Positions 34,556-46,328 of a DNA stretch of 64,000 nucleotides are shown here, piece after piece (the stretch's first letter is position 1; every line of letters begins with the position of its first letter). Position numbers and translations under genes: made by a program. The notes beneath the pieces were generated by a model. That model saw only the letters and a list, made by a program, of their open reading frames with translations, was not told the DNA's origin and did no database searches. Source of the DNA: Jacaranda mimosifolia (lineage: Eukaryota; Streptophyta; Magnoliopsida; Lamiales; Bignoniaceae); NCBI GenBank assembly GCA_018894105.1, contig CM032129.1, forward strand, positions 18,131,468-18,195,467. Direction: 5' to 3'.

Positions 34556-35741
34556 AGTAAGAATAGAGAAACTACTACTAAAATAACCATGAAAATGGTA
34601 AAGTACCCATGAAGGGATGACATAAGATGACCTTCCTTTAAAGGCAACACAAACTCATACTCACTGGAGGAATTTATTTTACAACTCAAAATGTCCAACT
34701 TTGTTACTGCAAGTTAACTAAGTAAACTACTAATACCTGAGATGCTCTCATCAGGAATAGGACCACCCTTAAAATCCTCACTTGATAAGTTCTCCCCACT
34801 GAAATTAAACTCATATTTAGACTTAGGTATTAACTCAGAGGACTTACTAGGGACTGACTCCTTAACTAAAGACGAACGAACTCATTTATGATACGCAATA
34901 ACATAATGAAAACAAGATAGTAAGATATAGTTAATGACGGGTCCCCGAGCTCAGGATCTAAGAAAATGTGGCTATCTCCTAAGAAAGATAGTCGCCTCGC
35001 AAGATAAGGGAGCACCTACTGTGTGGCCACCCAAAGAGGTAGGCGACCCTACAGGACAGTCGCCCTATGAGCTTGCCCTCAAAGCAATCGACTCAAAGGT
35101 AACTGCCCCTAAGCAACTACCTTGGGGGCAAATACCTAAGAAAGAAGAGGGATGACCACGATGTGGCCCCCAAAGCCAGCTGCCAGTAGGCTCTTTATAC
35201 GAGGCAGCCCCATAGTTGTCCCACAAGCTTAATCGAAGGGTTTGCCTCTCCTGCCACCACCACTACTTGGTCTACTCCACTACTACTAGGCCTACCCTAC
35301 ATCTTCTAAAGTAACCCTATTTTCTTCTTTCTCCTACCAACTTGATGACTTCTCTAAAAGTGACTTCTCTATGGGTTATATCTCTTTTCATAACATAAAG
35401 TGGAAAGAGCAAGTACCAAATTAGAGGAAGAGAGAGAAGAAAAACAACACTAACCTCTTGAACTCATCATGTCATCTTTAGCAAATCATGATTGATGAAA
35501 GAATGCACTAATATAGTCAAGGCTTAGAGGAACGAAAGTTAACTAAAAATAAAAACACCATTCACACTAAAAAAGATGGTCAAGATAAAGCAAGTAAATA
35601 AATAATAATGACAAAATAAACTTATAAGTAATGATGAAAATAAAAATAATACTTTCAATTCAAAACTGACTATTTTCAATAAAAAATGGAGTGGTTAAAT
35701 GATATAGCCCATATATGCATTGGGAGTACATAGGTAAAATT
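34556..35741. other. Unassigned region between G1 and copia C
   Basis: Mostly AT-rich. A GC-richer block at 34930-35230 has recurrent AGGTAGGCGAC / ACAGTCGCC and GTGGCC(A/C)CC pieces and may be a fragment of another retroelement, but no domain is visible. The 73-codon ORF in it (34934-35155) shows no recognisable motif. I support no gene here. Confidence 0.35.
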
Positions 35742-37952
35742 TGTTAGAATAGTGTCCCACAGCCAATTAGATTGGCATGTAAACTATTTCACTTGTGATA
35801 CAATCTTGATTGAATGGTATTCATATAAAATGACCATTGCTTATTTTTACTTCACTGGTATTTGGTTGAAGCCCCTAGACCACATAAGACTAAGGGACTT
35901 GGTCACACACTGGGTGGTGATTATGAAATAAGTCTTATACGATCGTGATCTTGAAATAATCCAAGTCATAAAATCTTAAGAGACAGAACATCTAAGATTT
36001 GGATAGACTTGCACTAACGATGTCTGAATTCAAGTTGGATATTACTCCATTTCATGAGCAATCTATGCTAGATATAAGTGCATGTTAGTGAGTACTTGTT
36101 AGAGAACAAGTTCACTGAAGACTCGCTCAGAGAATCCACTAGATAGTCGAAGTGGCAAGTTCTCCAGCTTATGCTAGTGTATATAATTAGTCCTTAGACT
36201 TGAGGGCCCATGGTAATTTGTGTTTAGGTCTTCATACTTTGACTTTTCTCTTACCACGTAGCTGGTCATTCGAGTTGAAATTGGGTAAGAGCAACTTAGA
36301 CATAGAGGTTTGTAAGATCTAAGACGGGATCCATCTTCTCGTCGTTGTGAAGGGTAAGTTCATCTCCTATGTATTCTATAATGATTGATAATAAGAAATC
36401 CTTGCATAAAGTAGTATGACAATTTGGAAAATGAGTTTTCCAAAGATGAGATTATAAAGAGGAATCGAATATTGGGATTAGAAACATAGTTATTGAGACT
36501 ACTGGGAAGCCGACAAATACCTTGCCCTAGGTCTCTAAAGGGGGGAGATAGGATATGGAAGGACCGTATTTACATAGCAAGCATAGAGCTAGAATGGTTC
36601 ATTAAGAGCATAATCATTTCGACCAATTAGTTAGGCTCCATGGGCTTGTTGCTAGACATCGACATGGAGATTGGGTACTCTCCAATTATTGGAGATTAAT
36701 TGAAAGAGTTATTAGTTTAAAGGAGTTTAAACTAATGCAAATATTTTGATATTCATAATATCACAATTAGTTGTGAGCCCATGTCCAATGAATAGGAGAA
36801 CCTAATAGGTCACACACAAAAGCCTAAAGGAAGTTCTACTTGATGGGAGGAATTTTCTAAAGAGTTAGAAAGTTCACCTTGGCGATTTTTGGAGGAGAAA
36901 CCGATTGACTAATTTTTGGTCATCTTGGCTTGATTAATTTAATTGTTAAATTAATCAAAATAATTCAAGGAGTTAAATTAGACCAATTAAGTTAAGGAGA
37001 TAATTTAATTGGTGCCATATGACAATTAATTAGTCATGTTAACTTAAAGGGTTAAGTTGACACAATTTAACTTAAATAGTTAAGTTAATTGACTTAAGGA
37101 GTTAAGTCAAACCATTAAAGAGTTAATTTAATTAAAATTAGTATTTAGTTTTAGAGGGAAATTTAAATGAAAGAGTTCATTTGAAATTAATTTTAGATTA
37201 ATTTGAATTACATTTCATAAGATGAAATGTAAATACAAATTAAATCTAATTGCATGTGATAGTCACATGTAAGCAAATTGGCAAGTTGGCAACTACCTCA
37301 TGGGAGATGTGATTCCAACTAGCATCACACCATCTTCTCTATAAATAGAGAGTGGGCAGCCATAAGGGAGAAGTTTAGCAAGATTCCCATTTTCCTTCTA
37401 AACGTGTGATTCACTCATGTGATGAAGTTTCATACTCTCCACGTTAAATTCCTCTCATCTTCTCCTAAAATCGCTCCTCTTTATTCTTCCTCCTCTCATT
37501 TTCTAGTAGATTTGAGGTGGATTGGAGCTATCCTTGGGTGTGTGGATTATAACATTAGAGGCTCAACATTTGGGGAGCTTGTGTTCTTGAAGATCCATTG
37601 TTGTCCTTTATTTTCAGTGGCTAATTTGGAGGACTTCCAAAGATCTGATCGGGCTAAAATATTTACAGCAATCTCTCAAGTGTGTTGAGGATTCTCGGCA
37701 AATTTTTATCCAATTTGGAGTTGATCAAGGTGATCGTTTATTGGTGAGACTCTACTGTGCGTGGATTCAATTGGTGAAGAGTTCATTGGTGTCATCCTCA
37801 TTCTACCTTTGGATTTTTGCATTCAATGTACTTTTCTAGATCTAAATACTCATTAATAGCATCATGATTAGATCCTTGGATGTGGAGTGAACAAGTTTTA
37901 TTTAGCCTTTTTGTGGTTTTATAATTGGATCATTTGGCTACTCCAACCTTCA
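35742..37952 (+). mobile_element. Copia copy C 5' LTR
   Basis: Starts TGTTAGAATAGTGTCCC and ends AACCTTCA, 2211 bp. The TATA box TCTATAAATAGAG lies near 37337 with the GTGATnCC...GCATCACACC hairpin just upstream. ORF 37419-37688 downstream of the TATA is inside the LTR and unsupported. Confidence 0.87.
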
Positions 37953-37954
37953 AG

Positions 37955-37967
37955 TGATATCGGAGCC
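37955..37967 (+). other. Copia copy C primer-binding site
   Basis: TGATATCGGAGCC, two mismatches from TGGTATCAGAGCC (initiator Met tRNA), two bases after the LTR end TTCA. It defines the LTR end for the family. Confidence 0.75.
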
Positions 37968-39964
37968 TAATTCATACTTTAATTTAGATTTTTGGTGGAT
38001 TGATTCATGTGATGAATTGATCCTTATTACCAAATACTTGATTCAATTCCTGAATTTAAGTGTTTGGTTGATTTTGTATGTAGCTCATTTGTTGATGAAT
38101 TGAGATATGCTAATATATGATTTAAGTATTGATTCATGTGTTACCAGGATTTTGATTCACGGATGATTATTTTAAATGTTGACTTAATATTGGTTTATGT
38201 TATATGTTGATATAGCATGTTTAATTTGGCCCTAAGGTGTTCTGGTCATTTTTTGTTCCAATTGGGTTGGAATTAATTAGAGATTTTTGGAGAATGTTGA
38301 TTCTTACTTTCACTTCATTTTTGAAACATGTTTGATCACTTTAATTTTCAGTTTGTAAAGGTGTTTATAATCTGGAAATTTGTCAAAATTTGTATGAAAT
38401 GATGTTATGGAGGTTCCCATATGGTTTGGAGTGGCAAAAACACAAAACGATGCTTAAACGGTTGATTGGTGTATGTTGTGGTAGGGCTGCCACCCAGCTT
38501 GGCTGCAGCTAGGCACGGCCGCGGGCAAGCCTTGTGCATGCCCGCTGCATGCTCGGCCGGCCGGTTGGGTACCGGCCCGCCCAAGGTCGCTCTAGATCTC
38601 ATTTTTGTGCTATTTTGATGTTTTTGGCATATCAAATTTGATTATTTCATCCTTATTTTGATGCACAAATGTTATGTAAGTGTTCAAAGCAATGTTGGAC
38701 ATTTTTGCATGCATTAAAGTCTTGTTAAAGTTAATCTTCAATTTAGTGCAAAAATTAGATGCATAAAAAGTTATGCTTATTTTTGCTAGCTAATTAATTG
38801 TTTATGAGATAAGCATTTAATTTGTTGAATTGAATGTCAATTCTTATTTATTGCTCATTTAATTGTTGAATGGATGATGAATGAATGGGGATAAACATGA
38901 GCCTTTAATATTGATTTTATTTGTTTCAAGTTGTTGAAAAGTATTGTATTAAATTGGGGATTGCATGCCTCTTAATTTCCATCTTGTAAATTGTTATGAA
39001 AGTTGAATCACTAGGAGTGAGGAATTCTTTTCTCTTGTAATTATTGTAAGGAGATAAGAAGGCCAAGGGAATAAGAAGGCATGAAGACCCATGAATGTAT
39101 GGGATACATATATGTAATACCTTGATTTAATCAACCCACTTAAAATCTACTAAGTAGTACACCTATGGCTCTAAAGTGCACTACTTGGTTAAGGCTCATG
39201 GTCATCCCACCCTAGGAGCATACTAGGCACTTTTACTTATTTATGCTTTTTTTATCCTATTGATGTATGAGATACATGGTTAGGATATAGAAAACCTAAA
39301 TAAAAGAAGATAAAATTGATGAGATCTTTGCAAGTAAGAAAATCCCTCCACTTAGAGGAGTCTAAGTGCTTTCAAAATATTAAGTCAAAATGGATACAAA
39401 TTAAAAGGAGTTTTAATTAATCCATGCCTTTTACCAATAGTTTGTGGCATGAAAGCTACCACATTTGCGTGATGTCTCACGAGTCGTAAGTCACGTTTAT
39501 GGAGGAAAGCTATGCTCATACTTAGCATATGATGCAAGTTTGATTTGATGCTTCCTATGCATTGTCTCACGAGTCGTGGAATGACATAGTGCGATTTTGA
39601 ATCAAAAATTGATTGGTAGGTCCAACTTATACACCTAGTAGTATATATGTCACACGAGTCGTGAGTCTACATGAAGAGTGAGGCAAAACATATTAAGGGT
39701 TGCATAGAGATACAATTAGAAATAGTTGCTTACCTTAGGATTGTTTGTGGACGTCTCACGAGTCATAGGTCCACTACAAGTCCTTCGGGCCTTGATTCTC
39801 ACTAGGAAATGAGATTTTTCGAATTCCTTGAGGGGGTGAGGAATTTGATAAAATAGTGAAAGTAAAACTTACTTGAAAGTTCATGAACATGTTTTCAATA
39901 TCTATATTCAATCACATGCTTATATTCTCTTTTTCACTTTTGAAGATTTGAGAAATCTTAAGAA
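37968..39964 (+). other. Copia copy C untranslated leader
   Basis: About 2 kb without a credible gene. Four copies of a motif close to GTCTCACGAGTCGTGGGTC lie at 39474, 39563, 39649 and 39754, 86-105 bp apart. A GC-rich island at 38470-38600 contains CGGCCGGCCGG-type sequence and matches a shorter stretch in copy A near 12390-12450 (both with GGGCTxxC...CGGCC). Confidence 0.6.
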
Positions 39965-40740
39965 TGGCTATAAATCCACGAAGCATTATATTGGAAACCA
40001 ATAAACCAATCGGGCTAAACTTCCACGATTCACTAAACCTAATAATCATTCTAGATTTTGAGAAATAGATAAATATCCAATATCATGGTGCTCCTAATCC
40101 CATAGGGAATGATGCGGGTCAAGATGCACATGAAATGTTCACAAAAAGGGTTAAGGATTACCACCTAACCCATAGTCTCATTACAGCATCTATCAACTTC
40201 AAAAGTCTCACGAACATGAAGCATACCACGATCTATTGCTTGCAAGAGTTGTATAGCAAACAAGATATGAGAGGTCCATGTTGTCAAATGAGAATTTTTC
40301 AAGCTAGGATGAATGAGGGGTCATGTGTCCTCGACTACGGTATAAAGATGATTAGACTTGAGAAGCTCTTCAACTTAGACGTAGTAACGGAAAATAATCT
40401 CTATGAGGATTTGATCTCACATCCTTGCCAAGTTTATTTGACCAAAGCATTGGTCTAAGAGGAAACAATTATGACAAGGGCCTAATGATTACTTAATCCT
40501 CCACCCTAAAGGCCCTAAAAGGCAAGTAGAAATGGGGCAAGAAGAAGAAAGGTTCTTTTTCAAGAGGAAACAAATATTTAGGCATCCAATGGAGTCAAGA
40601 AGATTATAGAAGATATAGTCAATGCTATGTGTTTCGAATTTGGTAAGAAAGGCCATTGGAAGCAGTATTGTAAGGAATACCTTGCAACCCTTGGGAAGGG
40701 TATGTACTTGTTGAAGTGCACCTGAGGATAAATTCTTCCT
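39965..40740 (+). pseudogene. Copia copy C gag, broken
   Basis: The ATG at 39965 opens a frame with SIILETNKPIGLNF, equivalent to the gag start of copy A, so the start is supported twice. It soon meets a stop. ORF 40135-40458 (107 codons) holds the gag core, rich in charged residues (ARMNEGSCVLDYGIKMIRLEKLFNLD), resembling the UBN2-type gag of plant copia elements. A zinc knuckle near 40630 reads CFEFGKKGHWKQYC: the second cysteine is Phe. Frame changes separate these blocks. Confidence 0.75.
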
Positions 40741-43560
40741 CATGAATATATGATATTACATGTGGTTCTCATCTTTGTAATTTGTTACAAAGAATAGAAA
40801 GAAGAATAAATCGTAGTGATAAGGATATGATACACCACCTTGGCAAAGGAGCAAGAGTTGCGGCCAAAGCCAAATGTGAAATAAGTTAGACTTAGGGAAC
40901 TTAAGATCTATGTTATTATGTACCGAAATTTTGTTAAGAACATCATTTCAATTCCCATTTTAGATAGTGAGGGATTTGATTTTTCTATATCAAATGGGAA
41001 TTTGAAAGTAATAAAGAATGGTTCTTTAGCTGCTTAACATACATTAAACAATGGATTGTACATTTTGGATTCTGAAACATCATTAATGCACATTAGACAA
41101 AGTAAAGAAAATTAGATAACCAAGAAGATACCATGTTGTGGTATGCTAGACTTGGACATATTTCTAAAAAAATGATGAACAAGTTAGAAGCCCTCAAAGC
41201 AATAAATGTTAGTGGCATATAGGATTTTCTTACTTATAATTCTTGTTTAAAAGGAAAAATGACCAAAACTCCTTTTGTAGGACAATCGGAACGAACCACA
41301 AGTCCTCTGGATTTGATCCATATGGATATTTGTGGAACACTAAGAGTTAGTGGGATATGAGGTTTTTCGTACTTCATTACCTTCACCGATGATCATACTC
41401 AGTTCGGACATGTGTATCTTATAAAGTACAAGTCCGAAGCTTTTAAAAAGTTCAAAGAGTATAAGAATGAAATAGAAAAGCAATTAGAACTAAGTATTAA
41501 AGCTCTTCCATCAAAATGAGGAGGAGAATGCTTGAGTATCGAATTCTTAGATTATCTAAAGGAGAATGGGTTCTCTGTCAATAGACTCCACCCAGCACAG
41601 CCCAACTCAATGGAGTTGCCAAAACGAGAAATAGTACCTTGCTGGACATGATATGTTCTATGATGAGCTTCACCGATGTGTCTATATCCTTTTGGGGATA
41701 TGCCTTAGAAATGGCAGCAAGGCTACTAAATACAGTACCCCCAAAGTCGGTGCCAAAAACACCACATGAGATGTGGTATGACAAAGCACTTTCATACTCT
41801 TTTTTGAGAGTTTGGAAGTCTCCCGCATACATCAAGCAGTTAGTGGGAGAGAAGTTAGATGTAAGATCCACTTTGTACAAGTTTGTGGGATACCCAAGAG
41901 AGTCTTTGGGTTGTTATTTCTATGATCCCTTTGAAAAAAAGGTATTTGTTTCAAGGAACGCCACTTTTTTAGAAAATAAATTTCTATTAGATAGAAATAG
42001 CATTGTTATGGAACTTGATGAAGTTCAAGGTAATCAAAACATCCCACAAGCGGTAGAAATAAGTGAGCATCAAGAGCCTAACACACAACCTCTAAGAAGG
42101 TCAAACCAGATCAATAAGCAGCTTGAAAAGCTCGGATTCCTTCATGAGATGGGCTAAATAGATAGTGATCCTAAGACTTATGAGGAAGTTATGTTGGACA
42201 TAGATTCGGGACATTAGCTAAACGTCATGAAATTCAAAATGGACTCAAGTACTCCAACAAAGTATAGACTTTGGTAGATCCATTGGAGGGTATAGTACTC
42301 GTTGGTTGCAAACAGATCTATAAGCGAAATCTAGGAGTCAATAGAGAGGTTACCACCTTTAAGGCGCGACTAGTGGCAAAAGGTTACACTCAAAGACTTG
42401 GTATTATTTCGAGGAAACCTTTCACCAGTCATTATACCTAAGTCCATTCGGATTATGCTTGCCATAGCCACAAATTATGACTATGAGATATGGCAAATGG
42501 ATGTAAAGACTGCTTTCCTCAATGGAAATATAGAAGAAGAAATCTATATAGTGCAACCACAAAGTTTTACATCAAAAGGGAGTAAGCAAAAGGTTTGCAA
42601 ACTCAAAAGGTCCATTTATGGACTTAAACAAGCATCTCGAAGTTGGAACATATATTTTGATAAGACAGTCAAATCATTTAATATTATCAAAAATGTGTAT
42701 GAACCTTGTGTGTACAGAAAGGCTAGTAGGAGTAGTATACAATTTATTGTGCTTTATGTCGATGACATTCTTCTCCTTGGGAATGAGAAAGAAATGTTAA
42801 AGTGTACTAAAGCATCGTAATCTATACAATTTTCCATGAAGGATTTCGGATAAGCATCCTTCGTATTAAGAATACAAATCTATAGAGATAGATCTAAGAG
42901 GATTTTGGGGCTTTCCAAACCCCGTACAATGACAAGATACTGAAAAAGTTTAGCATGGAAGAATCCAAGAAAGGATTCATTCCTACAAGACATGGTCTTC
43001 ATCTCTCCAAGTCTATGGCTCCCTAGGACTGACGACGAGAGAGAAAGAATGCCTATATACCTTATGCGTTCGCTATGAGAAGCATAATGTATGACGTTCA
43101 ATGTACAAGATCGGATGTAGCACATGTTCTAAGTATAACGAGTCGCTTTCAATCCGACCCCAGTAAAAGTCACTGGACGGCCGTAAAAGCAATCCTAAAG
43201 TACTTACGAAGAACTAAGGATTTGTTTTTGGTGTACAACAATGGAGAATTGAAACTCGAGAGGTTTTCGGATTCTAGTTTCCAATTCGATGTAGATGACC
43301 TAAAATCCACTTCTAAATTTATATTTTGCCTCAATGGCGGCACGGTGAGTTGGAAGAGTTCTAAACAAGATACCACAATCGATTCTACCACTGAGGTGGA
43401 ATATATTGTGGTTTCTAAAGCCGCAAAGATGAGTGTTTGGATGAAAAACTTTATCCAAACGTTGGATGTACTGCCTAGCGTGCAAGAGCCTATGGTTGTC
43501 TTTGGAAGACAACTTAGGACTTGAGCCAAGATCTCATCAGTGGTCCAAACACAAGAAAAT
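40741..43560 (+). pseudogene. Copia copy C pol, broken
   Basis: Protease remnant YDITCGSHLC near 40750, where D-T-G is expected. Pre-integrase block LDNQEDTMLWYARLGHIS near 41110-41165 and integrase HMDICGTLRVSG, FSYFITFTDDHTQF near 41320-41400. ORF 41639-42157 covers the integrase end (VSISFWGYALEMAARLLNTVPPKS is split here: SFWGYALEMAARLLNTVP, then KLDVRSTLYKFVGYPRES). RT ORF 42398-42820 is long and open: YEIWQMDVKTAFLNGNIEE, KLKRSIYGLKQASRSW, FIVLYVDDILLLG with the YVDD site intact. RNase H ORF 43075-43524 has VDDLKSTSKFIFCLNGGTVS and DSTTEVEYIVVSKAAK. It is the best-preserved pol in the window, but frameshifts near 42160-42400 and 42830-43070 and internal stops make it non-functional. Confidence 0.87.
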
Positions 43561-43742
43561 GCATTATCATTTGATCTATGAGATCAATTAATAGAGGCAA
43601 TAATTGAGTGGATATAGTTACCTTAGAAAAGAATATAGCAGAACCAATGTCTAAACCCATAAACGCAAAAGGTCTTTGGAGGGCATCTTGAGAAGATGGG
43701 CCATAAGGCTACGGGGAATTACCTTTAGGGTAAGTGGGAGAT

Positions 43743-45389
43743 TGTTGGAATAATGCCCCGCAACATGTAAACTATTTCATTTGTGATACAATCTTGATTG
43801 AATGATATTCATATAAAGTGGCCATCTCCATCTTATGCTTATTTTTACTTCACTAGCATTTGGTTGAAGCCCCTAGATCACACAAGATTACAGGGACTTG
43901 GTCATGCGCCGGGTGGTGATTATGGAATAAGTTTTACACAATTGTGATCTTAAAATATTCCAAATTATAGAATCTTAAGAGACATGGCATTTAAAATTCG
44001 AATAGACTTGCACTAACGGTGCATAAATCCAAGGAGTTGGATATTGCTCCATTTCATGAGCAATCTATGTTAGACATAGGTGCTTTTTAGAGAACAGGTT
44101 TACTGAAAACTCGCCCAAAAAATCCACTGGATAGCTGGAGTGGCAAGTCGATAGTGGCAAGTTCTCCAGCTTACGCTAGTGCATATAATTAGTTCTTAAA
44201 CTTGAGGATCTATGGCAATCTTGTGTTTAGTTCCTCATATTTTGACTCTTCTCTGACCACGTAGCGGGTCATCTAGGTTGAGATTGGGTATGAGCTACTT
44301 AGATATGCAAGTTTATGAGATCCAAGATGGGATCCATCTCCTCGTCGTTGTGAAGGGCGAGTGTATCTCCTATGTATTTTATAATGATCGATTCCAAGAA
44401 ATCTTCGCGCAAGGTAGTATGATAATTTGGAAAAAGGAGTTTTCAAAAGATGGGATCATAAAGAAGAATCGAACATTGGGATTAGAAACATAGTTTTGAG
44501 GCTATGGAGAGCCAACAAATATCTTGCCCTAAGCCGCTTTTGGGAAATATCTTGCATAGCAAGCATAATGCTAGAATGGTTCATCAAAAGCATATTCATT
44601 CCGATCAATTAGTTGAACTCCATGGGCTTGTTGCTAGACATCAACTATAGAAATTGGGTACTCTTCAATTAATGGAGATTAATTAAAAGATTTATTAGTT
44701 TAAAGGAGTTTAAACTAATGCGAATATTTTGATATTCATAATATCACAATTAGTTGTGAGCTCATGTCCAATGAATGGGAGAACCTAATAGGTCACACAC
44801 AAAAGCCTAAAGGAAGTTTTACTTGATGGGAAGAATTTTCTAAATAGTTAGAAAGTTCACCTCGGCGATTTTTGGAGGAGAAATCGGTTTACTAGTTTTT
44901 GATCATCTTAGCTTGATTAATTTAATTGTTAAATTAATTAAAATAATTTAAGGCGTTAAATTCGACCAATTAAATTAAAGAGATAATTTAATTGGTGTCA
45001 TATGACAATTAATTAGTCATATTAACTTAAAGAGTTGAGTTGACACCATTTAACTTAGAGTTAAATTAATGGACTTAAGGAGCTAAGTCAAACTACTTAA
45101 TTAAATTAAAGAGTTAATTTAATTAAAATTAGAATTTAGTTTTGGAGGAAGATTCAAATGAAGGAGTTCACTTGAAATTAATTTAGGATTAATTTGAATT
45201 ACATTTCATAAGATGAAATGTATATACAAATTAAATCTAATTGCATGTGATAGTCAAATGCAAGCAAGTTGGCAAGTTGGTTGCCAAGTTGGCAATTACC
45301 TCATGGGATGTGTGATGCCAACTAGCATCACACCATCCTTTCTATAAATCGAGAGTGGTGGCCATGAGGAAGAAGCTTAGAAAGATTCC
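43743..45389 (+). mobile_element. Copia copy C 3' LTR, truncated
   Basis: Starts TGTTGGAATAATGCCCCG after the tract AAGTGGGAGAT. It follows the 5' LTR to GAAAGATTCC (about 45389) and then similarity stops, with about 560 bp missing. TATA box TCTATAAATC at 45341-45350. A 71-codon ORF at 44278-44493 inside is not conserved as a frame in the other LTRs. Confidence 0.82.
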
Positions 45390-45965
45390 TAGGTTTTTTT
45401 TATTTTTATTTTTAGTCACTTTCTCTTGCATCACTCATTTTTCTCTCTCTTTGTTCTTCGTGTTGTCTGAGTCTACAGAAAATTTTTCTTTGCAGACAAA
45501 AATCTCACCGAAGAATAAGAAGATAACTAAATAAAAATCCAAAACAGATTAAACAAAAAACCCTAGCCTCACGAGTACAACACTCTCTCTCTGTTTTTTC
45601 CATTTCCATGGAGTCCCTCTATAGGCCACCATACAAAAGAAAGCACTCCACCACCACAAATGCCTTCTCATCATCTTCCTTCACGTCCCTATGACGACAT
45701 TTTGTTGTCCAATGGCGGCAAAATGAAGCTCGGAGCTCATGAGTACGCTAATATGTTTGCCGGGTCATTGTCTATTCCGATGTTTGATCTCTCGGATCTA
45801 GATGAAATTGGTGATTCGAGCAATTGCAGGAGCTCCAAGTTCGATTATTCTAAAATTTTTGGTAGGTTGAGGGATGATGCTGTGGGAGTGCCTCATGAAG
45901 AGTTGTTTAATGGTGCTACAAAGAAAACTAAGACACGATTAGTGGAGACAAGAAAGAGAGATTAG
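45390..45965 (+). pseudogene. 5' fragment resembling an auxilin-like gene
   Basis: A stretch that looks like a plant gene start: a CT-rich, intron-free 5' leader (45410-45607), an ATG at 45608 (MESLYRPPYKRKHS), then a frameshift into ORF 45660-45965. The second frame has RPYDDILL, HEYANMFAGS, SIPMFDLSDLDE, FDYSKIFGRL and VPHEELF. From memory, YDDI/V..., Y..(M/I)F.GS..SIPV(M)DL and DYS.IFGG... followed by (V)P.EEL(F) are features of the N-terminal part of plant auxilin-like J-domain proteins that help strip clathrin coats. No J-domain is present; the frame ends at 45965 and the sequence beyond is unrelated GC-rich then AT-rich DNA. It abuts the broken copia C LTR, so it may be a captured or translocated gene fragment. 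Identity is not certain. Confidence 0.5.
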
Positions 45966-46156
45966 AAAAGTATTCAGTGGAGGCGGCGCCGGTGGATGGC
46001 CAGTGAGGCAGTGCCAGTGATGGGCAGTAGTGGAGAATCTGGAGATGGGCAAAGCGGGGTGTTTCTATTGTTATTGGATTCGAAGAAAATAAAAATTCTT
46101 ATTTTTAGATTAATTTAGACTGTTGGATTTTCATAAAATCCAATGGTCTAAAATAC

Positions 46157-46328
46157 TTAGGGTAAATGGTATTTTATGGGTAGAAATTCTACCCATACCC
46201 ATTTAAAAAATTTTATTGGGCCTGGACCTGGGTCTAGGTATAATACAAAATTGTTAGGTCTGGGCTTGGGCATTATGCTGTTGTTGTGGGCCTGAATAGA
46301 GTTAAATCCTACCCATTTACAACCCTAA
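46157..46328. mobile_element. Short hAT-like MITE candidate
   Basis: The right end, read in reverse, is TTAGGGTTGTAAATGGGTAG, a common hAT-like MITE end; the left end TTAGGGTAAATGG is a weaker match. The interior alternates GGGCCTGG, CTGGGCTTGGG and TGGGCCTGA. A matching 8 bp duplication is not seen, so the limits are uncertain. Confidence 0.35.

Larger units (their letters stand above)
35742..45389 (+). mobile_element. Ty1/copia element, copy C
   Basis: The most complete member of the copia family in the window: full 5' LTR (35742-37952), primer site, leader with four dyad motifs, gag, pol and a 3' LTR truncated at about 45389. The whole is 9.6 kb. It aligns along its length with copy A but has fewer stops in RT. 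The truncated 3' end is joined to an unrelated gene fragment, so the far target duplicate of AAATT (35737-35741) is missing. Confidence 0.87.

Noticed and set aside
44278..44493. 71-codon ORF inside the copia C 3' LTR
   Set aside because: Matching positions in the other LTRs contain stops; the similarity is that of LTR DNA and not of a protein.
46157..46328. Firm hAT call for the 172 bp element
   Set aside because: Only the right terminus is convincing and no 8 bp target duplication fits, so it is kept as a low-confidence candidate only.
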